Source of the DNA: Actinomycetes bacterium
GTDB lineage: Bacteria > Actinomycetota > Acidimicrobiia > Acidimicrobiales > Palsa-688
Assembly (NCBI GenBank): GCA_021846485.1
Contig: JAJZWW010000016.1
Location: 1-18,674, forward strand
Direction of reading: 5' to 3'
DNA: 18,674 nt
Shown: positions 1 to 7,214 of the stretch, piece by piece
Layout of the letters: every line of letters begins with the position of its first letter
How positions within the stretch are numbered: position 1 is the stretch's first letter
Position numbers and translations under genes: made by a program
The notes under the pieces: model-generated
Database searches by the model: none
Seen by the model: only the letters and a program-made list of their open reading frames with translations
Told to the model about the DNA's origin: nothing

Positions 1-512
1 AGCCGGCCCCCCGGGGGCAGCTCGGCACGGCGCAAGGCTCGGTAGCCGATGATCCCGGCGCAGAGCAGCGGCGCGATCTCCACGTCGTCGACGCTGTCGG
101 GAAGGCGGTACAAGTAGCCCTCCTCGGCGACGAGCGCCTCTGCGTAGCCCCCGTCGACGTCCCAGCCGGTGAACCTGGCGTTCGGGCAGAGGTTCTCTGC
201 CCCCCGCCGGCAGTAGTCGCAGGAGCCGCAGGTGTGGGCGAGCCACGCGGCGCCGACCCGGTCGCCCGGGCGGAGCTGCTCGCAGCCCGGCCCGACGGCG
301 TCGACCCGACCAACCACCTCGTGGCCGGGGACCACCGCCGGGCGGTGGACCGGCAGGTCCCCCTCGGCGACGTGCAGGTCGGTGCGGCACACCCCGCACG
401 CGCTGACCCGCACCCTGACCTGGCCGGAGCCCGGTTCGGGGAGGGGTAGCTCACCGAGGCGCAGCGGTCCGGAGTCGACCGGCCCGGGGGAGACCACCTG
501 CCACGCCTTCAC
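1..512 (-). CDS. Zinc-dependent alcohol dehydrogenase (AdhP-like), C-terminus beyond left edge
   Basis: Reading the minus strand from a GTG at 512 gives 170 residues, then the window ends. The visible part is the GroES-like catalytic domain of a medium-chain zinc alcohol dehydrogenase, which oxidises alcohols or reduces aldehydes with NAD(P). Seen directly: ACGVCRTDLH with catalytic-zinc ligand C39, GHE at H64-E65, and the structural zinc knuckle C95, C98, C101 and C109 in CGSCDYCRRGAENLC. The Rossmann domain lies off-window, so cofactor preference cannot be judged. Its start is 43 nt downstream of the MFS stop on the same strand, so the two are probably cotranscribed. A G-run just before the GTG could serve as a weak ribosome binding site; no in-frame ATG competes. 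The family is certain; substrate is unknown. Confidence 0.9.
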   Translation of the reverse strand, partial: MKAWQVVSPGPVDSGPLRLGELPLPEPGSGQVRVRVSACGVCRTDLHVAEGDLPVHRPAVVPGHEVVGRVDAVGPGCEQLRPGDRVGAAWLAHTCGSCDYCRRGAENLCPNARFTGWDVDGGYAEALVAEEGYLYRLPDSVDDVEIAPLLCAGIIGYRALRRAELPPGGR

Positions 513-555
513 CGTCGCCCCCCGACCCCGGGTAGGTGGCCCCCGGCCACCGGGC

Positions 556-1773
556 TCATCCGGGGCGCGCTCCGAGGGCGGTGCCGGTCCGCTCGGCGCG
601 CAGGCGGACGGCCAGCTGGCGGGCGAGCGGGAGCGCGGCGAGGGCCACCAGCGCCATGAGGGTGAAAGACGTGGCCCCGGCGCTCACCACGGCCTGCACC
701 CCGAGGGCGATCACCACCCCGCCGGCGTTGCCCGCCAGCCACAACAAGGCGGTGGCCGCGCCGGCGTGGGCGCCGCAGCGGGTCTCCAGCAGCTCGAGCA
801 GCACCGGCAGGGCGGGTAGCAGCACGAGGCCGACAACTCCCAGGCCGGCGTAGCCGACCCCCGTCCCTGGGGAGAGCGCGAGCAGGACCAGCGCGGCGAA
901 GGACGCCACGCCCGCCACTGCGAGCAGCAGCGGCTGGCGAGCCCGGGCGGCGACCGCCGGGGGCAGGGCCACCGCGGTGACGATGCCGGCGCCGACCATC
1001 GCGACGAGCATCCCGTCGGCACCCCGGGCGGACACCCCGGCCGGTGCCAGCAGCGTCTGCAACCAGGTGGTGAGGGCCACGAACACCCCGAAGCCGGCGA
1101 AGACCAGCCAGCACACGCAGCGCACTACCGGGTCGGACCACACCGACCTCAGGGCCTCCCGGTTCGCGCCCACGACCGGCCCTCCTCCGGTCGCGGCCAC
1201 CAGGCGGAGGGCGGGGAGCAGCACCAGCGCGCCGGCGACGGAGTACGCCGCGGCGATCACGAGCAGCAGGTGCAGGTGGGAAGCCCCGCACGCGAGGCCG
1301 AGGACGAAGGCGGCGACGAAGCCGAGGAACGTGCCCGCCGAGCCGACCGCGATCCCCGCCGGCCGGTCCGCGGGGAGCAGCGAGCGGGTGGCGATGCCGG
1401 TGACCGCGGTGAGCACCGCGGGCTGGGCCAGGGCCACCACCACCTGGCCGACCAGGATCGGCGCGAAGCCAGGACCGGCGAGGCGGATCGCCGCGCCGGC
1501 GGCGGTGAGCAGCGCGCCGAGCGCGAGGGTCGGCCGGAACCAGCGGTCGAGCGCCAGGCCGGCGGGCAGGGCGAGAACCACGTAGACCACCGGGAAGACC
1601 TCCGCGAGGAGGCCCACGCTGGACGACGACACGCCGAGGCGGGTAGCGACGCCGGTGGTGATCGGGGCGAAGTCGAGCCACAACATCTGGTTGGCCGACG
1701 AGACGAGGGCGAAGCCGACGACCGGGAGCCACCGGCTCCGCGCGACCCCGGATCCACCCTGGACCGTCTCCAC
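556..1773 (-). CDS. Major facilitator superfamily (MFS) transporter
   Basis: About 405 residues, dominated by hydrophobic stretches spaced as in a 12-helix MFS permease. After a short polar N-terminus comes WLPVVGFALVSSANQMLWLD and then GLLAEVFPVVYVVLALPAGLAL, the CynX/NNP-like pattern with PAGLALDRWFRP as the loop 2-3 motif. The GTG at 1773 is chosen because GGAGGAG sits 9 nt upstream of it. A GTG at 1791 would add six residues. The reading frame stays open to 2070, but that would run through the divergent DUF3263 gene and adds non-membrane, Pro/Arg-rich sequence, so I reject it. The gene leads into the alcohol dehydrogenase. Substrate cannot be told; the family includes small anion and drug exporters. 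A 12-bp inverted repeat lies over its probable -10 region. Confidence 0.85.
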   Translation of the reverse strand: METVQGGSGVARSRWLPVVGFALVSSANQMLWLDFAPITTGVATRLGVSSSSVGLLAEVFPVVYVVLALPAGLALDRWFRPTLALGALLTAAGAAIRLAGPGFAPILVGQVVVALAQPAVLTAVTGIATRSLLPADRPAGIAVGSAGTFLGFVAAFVLGLACGASHLHLLLVIAAAYSVAGALVLLPALRLVAATGGGPVVGANREALRSVWSDPVVRCVCWLVFAGFGVFVALTTWLQTLLAPAGVSARGADGMLVAMVGAGIVTAVALPPAVAARARQPLLLAVAGVASFAALVLLALSPGTGVGYAGLGVVGLVLLPALPVLLELLETRCGAHAGAATALLWLAGNAGGVVIALGVQAVVSAGATSFTLMALVALAALPLARQLAVRLRAERTGTALGARPG

Positions 1774-1802
1774 CTCCGAGCGCTCCTCCACGTCCCCGGT
1801 CT

Positions 1803-1833
1803 CCGCCGGTACCCTAGCCGCGGGTACCGGCGG
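1803..1833. promoter_or_regulatory. Perfect 12-bp inverted repeat, probable operator between divergent genes
   Basis: CCGCCGGTACCC (1803-1814) and GGGTACCGGCGG (1822-1833) are exact reverse complements separated by the 7-nt spacer TAGCCGC. The element sits between the MFS gene (start 1773, minus) and the DUF3263 gene (start 1876, plus). On the minus strand, TAGGGT (1816-1811) lies inside it and fits a -10 box for the MFS gene, leaving about 30 nt of leader. Position and symmetry suggest binding of a dimeric repressor. A transcribed hairpin is possible if transcription starts farther upstream. Confidence 0.6.
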
Positions 1834-1862
1834 CGGTGCTTGATCCGGTGGGGCCCGGGTGG

Positions 1863-1868
1863 CAGGGT
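1863..1868 (+). promoter_or_regulatory. Possible -10 box for a leaderless DUF3263 transcript
   Basis: CAGGGT keeps the two key -10 positions (A2 and T6) and ends 7 nt before the ATG at 1876, the same spacing seen for clearer boxes elsewhere in the window. Weak on its own. Confidence 0.35.
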
Positions 1869-1875
1869 GGGCCGG

Positions 1876-2136
1876 ATGGGACTCTCGGAGCGGGATCGGG
1901 CCATCCTCGACTTCGAACGGTCGTGGTGGACCCAGCCGGGCCCCAAGCAGGGCGCGATCCGTGACCGCTTCGGGCTCTCGGCCACCCGCTATTACCAGCT
2001 GCTCGGGGCCCTGGCGGACTCCGACGACGCCGAGCGCTACGACCCGCTGGTCGTCCGTCGGCTCCGTCACCTCCGCCGCGAGCGCCTCCGGGCCCGCTTC
2101 GAGGGCCGCTCGGCCGGCGGGCGGCCGCAGAGATGA
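1876..2136 (+). CDS. DUF3263 domain protein
   Basis: An 86-residue protein beginning MGLSERDRAILDFERSWW and continuing with GAIRDRFGLSATRYYQLLG. This is the actinobacterial DUF3263 family, a small basic protein whose middle resembles a helix-turn-helix (IRDRFGLSATRYYQLL, about residues 29-44). DNA binding is an inference; no function is established that I know of. The C-terminus is Arg-rich. Its stop overlaps the start of the LytR_C gene by ATGA (2133-2136), so translation is coupled. There is no good Shine-Dalgarno, but CAGGGT lies 7 nt before the ATG, which fits a leaderless message. The same frame is open farther upstream, but the added sequence is not protein-like. Confidence 0.85.
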   Translation: MGLSERDRAILDFERSWWTQPGPKQGAIRDRFGLSATRYYQLLGALADSDDAERYDPLVVRRLRHLRRERLRARFEGRSAGGRPQR

Positions 2137-2711
2137 GCCGGCGCGCCCCAGACGGCGGTGGGTGGGCTCCGCGGCGCAGCCCCGGGCCCCACACCTTTCG
2201 GGCCGCGCTGATCGTCGCGGTGGCCGTCGCGGTCACCGTCGCGCTGCTCACCCAGCTCGGGGCAGGATCGCGAGCCACCGTGTCGGGCCGCGCGCCGTCG
2301 TCGGGATCGAGCTCCCATGGCGGCGGATCGTCGTCCACCACGACCACGCCTTCCTCGACGACCACCACCACCACGGCGGTCGTCGCGCCGTCGAAGATCA
2401 CCCTTCAGGTACTGAACGGGCTGCTCAGCGGGACGCTGTCGGCGCAGTGGAGCGCGAAGCTGCACGCCAACCCGGGGTATGTGACCCTGCCCGCCAACAA
2501 CACCACCGCCCAGGACACCATCTCGACGATCTACATGGTCAAGTCCGGCTACGGGCCGGAGGCCAGGGCGCTCGCCCGGACCGTCGGGCTTCCCGACTCG
2601 GCCATCGTCAACGTGGTGCCTCCCCCTTCCAGTGCGCCGATCCCCTCGGTGGACCGCACCGAGGCCGACTTGGTGCTGGTGATCGGCCAGAGCCTCGCCG
2701 GCCGGGCCTGA
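2133..2711 (+). CDS. LytR_C domain protein, single-pass membrane-anchored
   Basis: 192 residues. A basic N-terminus is followed by one hydrophobic helix (about residues 22-43, around AALIVAVAVAVTVALLTQLG), read as a signal anchor placing the rest outside the membrane. Next is a low-complexity Ser/Thr/Gly linker (about 51-82), then a globular domain from ITLQVLNG through NTTAQDTISTIYMV, ALARTVGLPDS and ADLVLVIGQSL. That order matches the LytR C-terminal (LytR_C) domain found alone or attached to LytR-CpsA-Psr cell-wall ligases. The LCP catalytic domain is absent. A role at the cell wall is likely but unproven. Its start overlaps the DUF3263 stop (ATGA), and otsB begins 27 nt after its stop, suggesting one operon. 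Confidence 0.8.
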   Translation: MSRRAPDGGGWAPRRSPGPHTFRAALIVAVAVAVTVALLTQLGAGSRATVSGRAPSSGSSSHGGGSSSTTTTPSSTTTTTTAVVAPSKITLQVLNGLLSGTLSAQWSAKLHANPGYVTLPANNTTAQDTISTIYMVKSGYGPEARALARTVGLPDSAIVNVVPPPSSAPIPSVDRTEADLVLVIGQSLAGRA

Positions 2712-2737
2712 GCCCCGCCGGGCCCGGGACAGCTCTC

Positions 2738-3562
2738 GTGGGCGCAGCTCCCGGCGCTCCCGGCGTTGCCGCCGCTCGAAGAGACGGTCTCCGCCTCCTC
2801 GCACCGCTGGCAGCCCACCCCGCTGGCACGGCCCTGATGAGCGACTTCGACGGCACCCTGGCGCCGATCGTGGTCGACCCGGGCGCGGCCTGGCCCCTGG
2901 CCGGGGTCGTCCCGGTCCTCTCCCGGCTCGCCGGGGCCCTCGGCCTGGTCGGGGTGGTCTCCGGCCGGCCGGTCGGCTTCCTTCGGGACCGCCTCGCCGG
3001 CGCCGCCGACAGCCTCGTGCTGGTCGGGCTGTACGGGCTCGAGTGGTCCGAGCGCGGCGAGCTCCGGGCCGACGCCGAGGCGCAGCGTTGGCGCCCCGCG
3101 GTGGCCGAAGAGGCGGCTGCGGCCGCGAGGCGCGCTCCGCCGGGGGTCACCGTGGAGGACAAGGGACTGACGTTCACCCTCCACGCCCGGAGCTCGCCGC
3201 AGCGCCTGGCCTGGGTGGAGGACTACGCGGCGGCCGCCGCCCGCCGCAGCGGCCTGGCGGCCCACCCAGGGCGGTTGTCGGTCGAGCTGCGCCCCCCTGT
3301 GGAGATCGACAAGGGCACCGTGGCGGAGCGTCTGAGCGCGGGGCGCACGGCGGCGGGCTACCTGGGTGACGACCGCGGGGACCTGCCGGCGTTTGACGCC
3401 CTCGCCCGGCGTCGGGGCGAGGGAGTCGCGACGCTGAGCGTCGCCGCGGCGAGCGCCGAGGCCCCCCCGGAGCTGCTCGCCGCCGCCGACCTGGTGGTCG
3501 ACGGCCCCCCGGGGATCCTGGCCCTGCTCGCAGCGCTGTCCGCCCGCACGGCCCCACCCTGA
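2738..3562 (+). CDS. otsB: Trehalose-phosphatase (OtsB family, HAD superfamily)
   Basis: 274 residues from GTG 2738. It should dephosphorylate trehalose 6-phosphate, the last step of the OtsAB pathway. HAD motifs are complete: SDFDGTLAPI (nucleophile D36, acid/base D38), VVSGRP (S75), EIDKG (K192) and YLGDDRGDLPAFDAL (D211, D212, D215). LYGLEW matches the OtsB 'GLHGLE' region. An ATG at 2837 would begin only two residues before the catalytic Asp and remove the first beta strand, so the upstream GTG is preferred; length then fits the family (250-270). No otsA is in the window. Because gpgS is nearby, a sugar-phosphoglycerate phosphatase is an alternative, although the ELRPPVEIDKG sequence is typical of OtsB. 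Confidence 0.85.
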   Translation: MGAAPGAPGVAAARRDGLRLLAPLAAHPAGTALMSDFDGTLAPIVVDPGAAWPLAGVVPVLSRLAGALGLVGVVSGRPVGFLRDRLAGAADSLVLVGLYGLEWSERGELRADAEAQRWRPAVAEEAAAAARRAPPGVTVEDKGLTFTLHARSSPQRLAWVEDYAAAAARRSGLAAHPGRLSVELRPPVEIDKGTVAERLSAGRTAAGYLGDDRGDLPAFDALARRRGEGVATLSVAAASAEAPPELLAAADLVVDGPPGILALLAALSARTAPP

Positions 3563-3679
3563 CCGGGCCAGGTCGTTTGCTGGGCCGTGTGCCGCGAGGC
3601 CCGAGCCTGCCTTCCCCGCCGGAGCCGGTCCTCCCCGCCGGTCCTCCCTGCCGGGCCGGCGGCGCGCCACTATGGGGGG
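3563..3679. repeat. Three short imperfect direct repeats ahead of the glycerate kinase gene
   Basis: The spacer between otsB and the glycerate kinase gene holds TCCCCGCCGG at 3613-3622 and 3632-3641 and the variant TCCCTGCCGG at 3645-3654. Spacing is uneven (19 and 13 nt), so this may be composition rather than a designed array. No hairpin terminator is evident after otsB. Confidence 0.35.
3668..3673 (+). promoter_or_regulatory. Probable -10 box, leaderless start of the glycerate kinase gene
   Basis: CACTAT ends 6 nt before GTG 3680. It matches four of six TATAAT positions including A2 and T6. The six intervening bases are all G, so a Shine-Dalgarno reading is also possible, but the spacing to the start would be too short. 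Confidence 0.5.
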
Positions 3680-4726
3680 GTGCCCCGGGTCGTCGCCGCC
3701 CCCGACAAGTTCCGGGGCACGGCGTCGGCTGCCGAGGTGGCCCTGGCCGTGGCCCACGCGGCGGCCGCCGCTGGTTGGGCCTGCGACTGCGTCCCGGTCT
3801 CCGACGGCGGGGAGGGCTTCGCCGAGGCCATCGGGGGGCGCTCCCGGCTGGCCCGGGTCCACGACCCCCTGGGGCGCGGGGTCGAGGCGGAGTGGCGCCT
3901 CCAGGAGGACGGCCGCACGGCGGTGGTGGAGATGGCCGCAGCGTCGGGGATCGAGCTGGTCGGCGGACCCCGCGGCAACGACCCGGTCAGGGCCAGCACC
4001 ACCGGCACGGGCGAGCTGATCACCGCGGCGGTGCGTTCGGGGGCCCGCCGGGTGCTGGTAGGCGTCGGGGGGTCGGCGTCCACCGACGGCGGCCTCGGAG
4101 CCGTGGATGCCCTCGAGCCGCACAGCCGGCTGCGCGGCGTGGAGCTCGTCGTGGCCTGCGACGCGTCGATCCACTTCCTCGACGCGGCCCGGGTCTTCGC
4201 CCCTCAGAAGGGAGCCTCCGCCGCCCAGGTGGAGCTGCTCGCCCGGCGTTTGGAGCGGCTGGCCCAGATCTACACGGAGCGCTTCGGCGTCGATGTCGAC
4301 GCGCTTCCCGGCAGCGGAGCCGCCGGCGGGCTCGCCGGCGGGCTCGCCGCCCTCGGAGCCACGCTCGTCGGCGGGTTCGACGCGGTGGCCGACGCCGTCG
4401 ACCTGGCCGGCCGCGTGGAGGGCGCCGACCTGGTCGTCACCGGCGAGGGCGCCCTCGACGAGCAGTCCTTCTCCGGCAAGGCCGTCGGTGGGGTGGTGGA
4501 CCTGGCGCGCGCGGCGGGGGCAGCTGCCCTGGTCGTCGCCGGCGACATCGCTGGCCCCTGGGCGGATCCCGTGAGGCGCGCCGAGCTGCTCGCCTCCCAC
4601 CCCGGGCTCGTCGTGGAGGTGCTGGTCGAGCGCTTCGGGACCACCAGGGCTCTCGCCGACCCCTGCGGCTGCGTCCGGGAGGTGGTGGCCGGACACCTCC
4701 GCCGGGGCCCCGCCGGGGGGCGCTGA
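3680..4726 (+). CDS. Glycerate kinase, type II (GarK/GlxK family)
   Basis: 348 residues. The enzyme phosphorylates D-glycerate with ATP; family members usually make 2-phosphoglycerate. Diagnostic blocks: AAPDKFRGT (about residues 6-14), SDGGEG (41-46), GVGGSASTDGG (128-138), VFAPQKGA, and TGEGALDEQSFSGKA (from T254). It is about 30 residues shorter than the enterobacterial enzymes because the segment between STDGG and VACD is compact. I believe this is usual in actinobacteria. The frame is open to an ATG-less position at 3587, but family alignment starts at VPRVVAAPDK, so GTG 3680 is taken. It follows otsB in the same direction and converges on gpgS 39 nt after its stop. Confidence 0.88.
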   Translation: MPRVVAAPDKFRGTASAAEVALAVAHAAAAAGWACDCVPVSDGGEGFAEAIGGRSRLARVHDPLGRGVEAEWRLQEDGRTAVVEMAAASGIELVGGPRGNDPVRASTTGTGELITAAVRSGARRVLVGVGGSASTDGGLGAVDALEPHSRLRGVELVVACDASIHFLDAARVFAPQKGASAAQVELLARRLERLAQIYTERFGVDVDALPGSGAAGGLAGGLAALGATLVGGFDAVADAVDLAGRVEGADLVVTGEGALDEQSFSGKAVGGVVDLARAAGAAALVVAGDIAGPWADPVRRAELLASHPGLVVEVLVERFGTTRALADPCGCVREVVAGHLRRGPAGGR

Positions 4727-4765
4727 GCGTCCCCGGGTCGGTTCGGCTGCTCGTGCTCAGCCAGC

Positions 4766-5662
4766 TCAGGCCGACCGGCGCCTCGCGTGCAGCGGCGCGA
4801 GCGGTGGCAGCTCGGTCATGGTCACCGGCACCGGCTCGGCGTCGGGGCGGTGGAGCATCGCCGGCCACGGGAGGTCCTCACCGGCACGCCAGCCGGCCCG
4901 CTCGAGCGCCACTTGGGCGACCGCCACCGCCTGGGCGCTCAGCTCGGCGAGGCTGCGGTGCCGGTGGAGGCGGGTGCCGAGGTCACACTGGGCCAGGGCC
5001 GCCGGGCCGAACACCCGGGACACGTCGACCACCAGGCCGAGGTCCACCCCGTAGCCCCCGACGAACGGCAGCGCCTCCAGGACCTCCCGCTGGCCGGCGC
5101 ACTCACCCGCCAGGGGTTGACGCAACCCGGCCAGTGACGGGTGCAGCAGGCTGAGCAGCGGTCGTGCGGTGAGCTCGGTGACCCTGCCGCCCTCGCCGAC
5201 CCGACCGTCGAGGGGCCGGTCGTAGAAACCCTTGACGAAGGCCAGGCCGTCGGTCGTGAGGAGCGGGCCGACGAGGCCGAGCACGAAGGCCGGGTCGAAG
5301 CTGCGGACGTCGGCGTCGCAGAAGGCGACGATGTCGCCGGTGGTGGCCTCCAGCCCCCTCCACATCGCCTGGCCCTTGCCCGGTCCGGCGGGGAAGCCTG
5401 GCAGTACCGCCCCGGCCGCCACCACCCGGGCCCCGGCGGCGGTGGCCACCGCCGCCGTCGCGTCCCGCGACCCGTCGTCCACCACCACCAGCTCGTCGAC
5501 CACGGGCGTCTCCTCGACGAGCGCCCGGCGGATCGCGCCGACCACCGCCCCGACGGTCGACTCCTCGTCGCGCGCCGGCAGGCACACCGAGACCCGCCGG
5601 CCCCCCTTGGCGGCTGCCACGGCCTCCGCAGGGAAGTCCCTTGCGTCGAAGGAGCGGATCAT
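4766..5662 (-). CDS. gpgS: Glucosyl-3-phosphoglycerate synthase (GT81)
   Basis: 298 residues from ATG 5662. It transfers glucose from an NDP-glucose to 3-phosphoglycerate, the first step toward glucosylglycerate and, in mycobacteria, methylglucose lipopolysaccharides. Visible GT-A fold marks: VSVCLPARDEESTVGAVV (about 24-41), VDELVVVDDGSRDAT, GKGQAMWRGL, the DxD motif in FCDADV (D116-D118), FVKGFYDRP, PLAGECAGQRE, and the acceptor region VGGYGVDLGLVVDV with RLHRHRSL near the C-terminus. These are characteristic of GpgS/MpgS, not of generic family 2 glycosyltransferases. A GTG at 5698 would add 12 residues; the ATG gives the usual family start (MIRSFDARDF). It is divergent from the thrC-family operon. 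The matching phosphatase gpgP is not identified here unless the OtsB-like protein serves. Confidence 0.88.
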   Translation of the reverse strand: MIRSFDARDFPAEAVAAAKGGRRVSVCLPARDEESTVGAVVGAIRRALVEETPVVDELVVVDDGSRDATAAVATAAGARVVAAGAVLPGFPAGPGKGQAMWRGLEATTGDIVAFCDADVRSFDPAFVLGLVGPLLTTDGLAFVKGFYDRPLDGRVGEGGRVTELTARPLLSLLHPSLAGLRQPLAGECAGQREVLEALPFVGGYGVDLGLVVDVSRVFGPAALAQCDLGTRLHRHRSLAELSAQAVAVAQVALERAGWRAGEDLPWPAMLHRPDAEPVPVTMTELPPLAPLHARRRSA

Positions 5663-5669
5663 GGCGGCG

Positions 5670-5675
5670 ATCCTG
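5670..5675 (-). promoter_or_regulatory. Possible -10 box for gpgS
   Basis: On the minus strand CAGGAT ends 7 nt before ATG 5662. It keeps A2 and T6 of a -10 box. AGGA inside it could instead act as a Shine-Dalgarno, so the assignment is ambiguous. Confidence 0.3.
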
Positions 5676-5742
5676 CCACGCGACCGGGACCGGGCCACCA
5701 GCTGCGGGCGCCCGTCCCGAAGAGGCGAGGGGTGCCGGGGTG

Positions 5743-5771
5743 TTGCGCCGGCCGCCCCGGTGGGTCATCAT
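5743..5771 (+). promoter_or_regulatory. Promoter of the riboswitch-thrC-cysO operon
   Basis: TTGCGC (5743-5748), 17 nt, then CATCAT (5766-5771). Predicted transcription start is near 5778, exactly where the riboswitch P1 helix begins. The groEL promoter has the same TTGCGC and the same spacing. Confidence 0.55.
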
Positions 5772-5778
5772 GGTGACG

Positions 5779-5875
5779 ACATCATCAAGAGCGGCCGAGG
5801 GACGGGCCCTGTGACGCCGCGGCAACCCGGTCACCCAGGTGACCCACGGTGCCAATGCCCGCTTCGATGAGGAGG
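5779..5875 (+). promoter_or_regulatory. SAM riboswitch (S-box, SAM-I type)
   Basis: The S-box consensus is readable in order: ATCAAGAGCGGCCGAGGGA (from 5784), GGGCCCTGTGACGCCGCGGC, GGCAACC (5821-5827), GGTGCCAATGCC (5848-5859) and GATGAGG (5866-5872). Helices that can be drawn: P1 TCATC 5782-5786 with GATGA 5866-5870; P2 GCGGC 5791-5795 with GCCGC 5816-5820, flanked by GA steps of a kink-turn; P2b AGGG 5798-5801 with CCCT 5807-5810; P3 GGTCACC 5829-5835 with GGTGACC 5838-5844. The Shine-Dalgarno GAGGAGG (5869-5875) overlaps the 3' strand of P1 by two bases and sits 7 nt before GTG 5883. SAM binding should therefore reduce ribosome access. There is no terminator hairpin or U-run, so control is probably translational. 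Confidence 0.92.
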
Positions 5876-5882
5876 TCCAACA

Positions 5883-7214
5883 GTGTCGTTCGTCCGAGGG
5901 CTGGTGTGCCGTGAGTGCGCGCGTCCCTACCCCGCCGAGGCGCTCCACGCGTGCGAGTGGTGCTTCGGTCCCCTCGAGGTGCTGTACGACTACGAGGCCG
6001 TCGCCGCCGCCACCAGCCGGGAGGCGGTCGCCGCCGGGCCGCACTCCATCTGGCGCTACGGCCCGCTGCTGCCCACCGAGGCGGTCGGCGCGGTCTCGCT
6101 CGGCGCCGGCTTCACCCCCCTCGTCCGGGCGGACCGGCTGGCCGCCGAGCTCGGGCTCGGGGAGGTGTGGATCAAGAACGACGCCCTCAACCCGACGGGG
6201 TCGTTCAAGGACCGGGTGGTGTCGGTCGCCCTCAGCCGGGCGCGGGAGCTGGGCTTCAAGGTGGCGGCGTGCGCCTCCACCGGCAACCTCGCCAACTCCG
6301 TCGCCGCCCACGCAGCGCGGGCGGGCATGCGCTCGGTGGTGTGCATCCCCGCCGACCTGGAGCCGGCCAAGGTCGCCGCCAGCGCGGTGTACGGCGGGCT
6401 GGTCGTCGCGGTGGAGGGCACCTACGACGAGGTGAACCGGCTCTGCGGCGAGCTGGCCGGGGAGCACCCCGACTGGGCGTTCGTCAATGTCAACCTGCGC
6501 ACCTACTACGCCGAGGGCTCCCGCACCCTGGCCTTCGAGGTGGCCGAGCAGCTCGGCTGGCGGGCTCCCGACCACGTGGTCGTGCCGGTCGGTTCCGGCA
6601 GCCAGCTGACCCGCATCGCCCGCGGTTTCGGGGAGCTGCACGCGGTGGGCCTCCTCGACGAGGAGCCGGCGGTCCGGGTCTCGGGAGCCCAGGCCACGGG
6701 GTGCTCGCCGGTCGCCACCGCCTTCGCCGCGGGTGCCGAGACCATCACGCCGGTGCGCCCCCGGACGGTCGCCAAGTCGATCGCCATCGGGGACCCCGCC
6801 GACGGGGTGTACGCCTTGGACGTCGTCCGCCGGTCGGGGGGAGGGTTCGGTTCGGTCACCGACGAGGAGATCGTCGAGGGGATCCGGCTCCTGGCTCGCA
6901 CGGAGGGGATCTTCACCGAGACCGCCGGCGGGGTGACCGTCGCCAGCCTCGCCCAGCTCGCCGCGAGCGGCGTGGTCCGCCCCGACGAGCGGGTGGTCGC
7001 CTACGTGACCGGCAACGGCCTGAAGACCCTCGACGCGCTGGCCGCCCCGCCGCCCGGGACCTCCCCGGCGCGCCTCGGGGGGACCGGGCGCGCAGCGGAC
7101 CGCCCTGCGTGGGGACCATCCGAAGATCCGGGTGTGGGCCCGAGCGTCACCATCCCCCCCACCGTCGCCGCCTTCGAGGCGGCCGTCAGCGCTCTCGAGG
7201 AGATCCGCCCGTGA
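5883..7214 (+). CDS. thrC: Threonine synthase family PLP enzyme
   Basis: 443 residues. By family this is threonine synthase (O-phosphohomoserine to threonine), fold type II PLP. It has an N-terminal zinc ribbon (C9, C12, C24, C27), the PLP-lysine block NPTGSFKDR (K109), ASTGNLANS, and the phosphate-cup sequence PVGSGSQL. The PLP part ends near GNGLKTLDALA (about residue 385). A Pro/Gly-rich linker follows, then a short helical tail (TVAAFEAAVSALEEIRP). The stretch FVNVNLRTYYAEGSRTLAFE differs from the common 'NPYRIEGQKT' of threonine synthases. It is the first gene behind a SAM riboswitch, and the cysO-like gene overlaps its stop (GTGA). That context is odd for threonine synthesis; a homocysteine-forming activity is a serious alternative. 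Confidence 0.85.
   Translation: MSFVRGLVCRECARPYPAEALHACEWCFGPLEVLYDYEAVAAATSREAVAAGPHSIWRYGPLLPTEAVGAVSLGAGFTPLVRADRLAAELGLGEVWIKNDALNPTGSFKDRVVSVALSRARELGFKVAACASTGNLANSVAAHAARAGMRSVVCIPADLEPAKVAASAVYGGLVVAVEGTYDEVNRLCGELAGEHPDWAFVNVNLRTYYAEGSRTLAFEVAEQLGWRAPDHVVVPVGSGSQLTRIARGFGELHAVGLLDEEPAVRVSGAQATGCSPVATAFAAGAETITPVRPRTVAKSIAIGDPADGVYALDVVRRSGGGFGSVTDEEIVEGIRLLARTEGIFTETAGGVTVASLAQLAASGVVRPDERVVAYVTGNGLKTLDALAAPPPGTSPARLGGTGRAADRPAWGPSEDPGVGPSVTIPPTVAAFEAAVSALEEIRP

Noticed and set aside
1774..2070. N-terminal extension of the MFS protein to an ATG at 2070
   Set aside because: It would overlap the DUF3263 gene and add non-membrane, Pro-rich sequence; a Shine-Dalgarno supports GTG 1773.
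2310..2385. Repeated ACC/ACG triplets that look like a tandem repeat
   Set aside because: They encode the Ser/Thr-rich linker of the LytR_C protein, a common low-complexity spacer.
2837..2839. ATG at 2837 as the start of otsB
   Set aside because: It would leave only two residues before the nucleophile Asp, deleting the first strand of the HAD fold.
2549..4696. A 715-residue minus-strand open frame opposite otsB and the glycerate kinase
   Set aside because: Shadow of two genes with complete catalytic motifs; long antisense frames are expected at this GC content.
5779..5875. SAM-IV or another SAM riboswitch class instead of S-box
   Set aside because: The ATCAAGAG, GGCAACC and GGTGCCAAT blocks in this order are those of SAM-I; I see no SAM-IV-specific arrangement.
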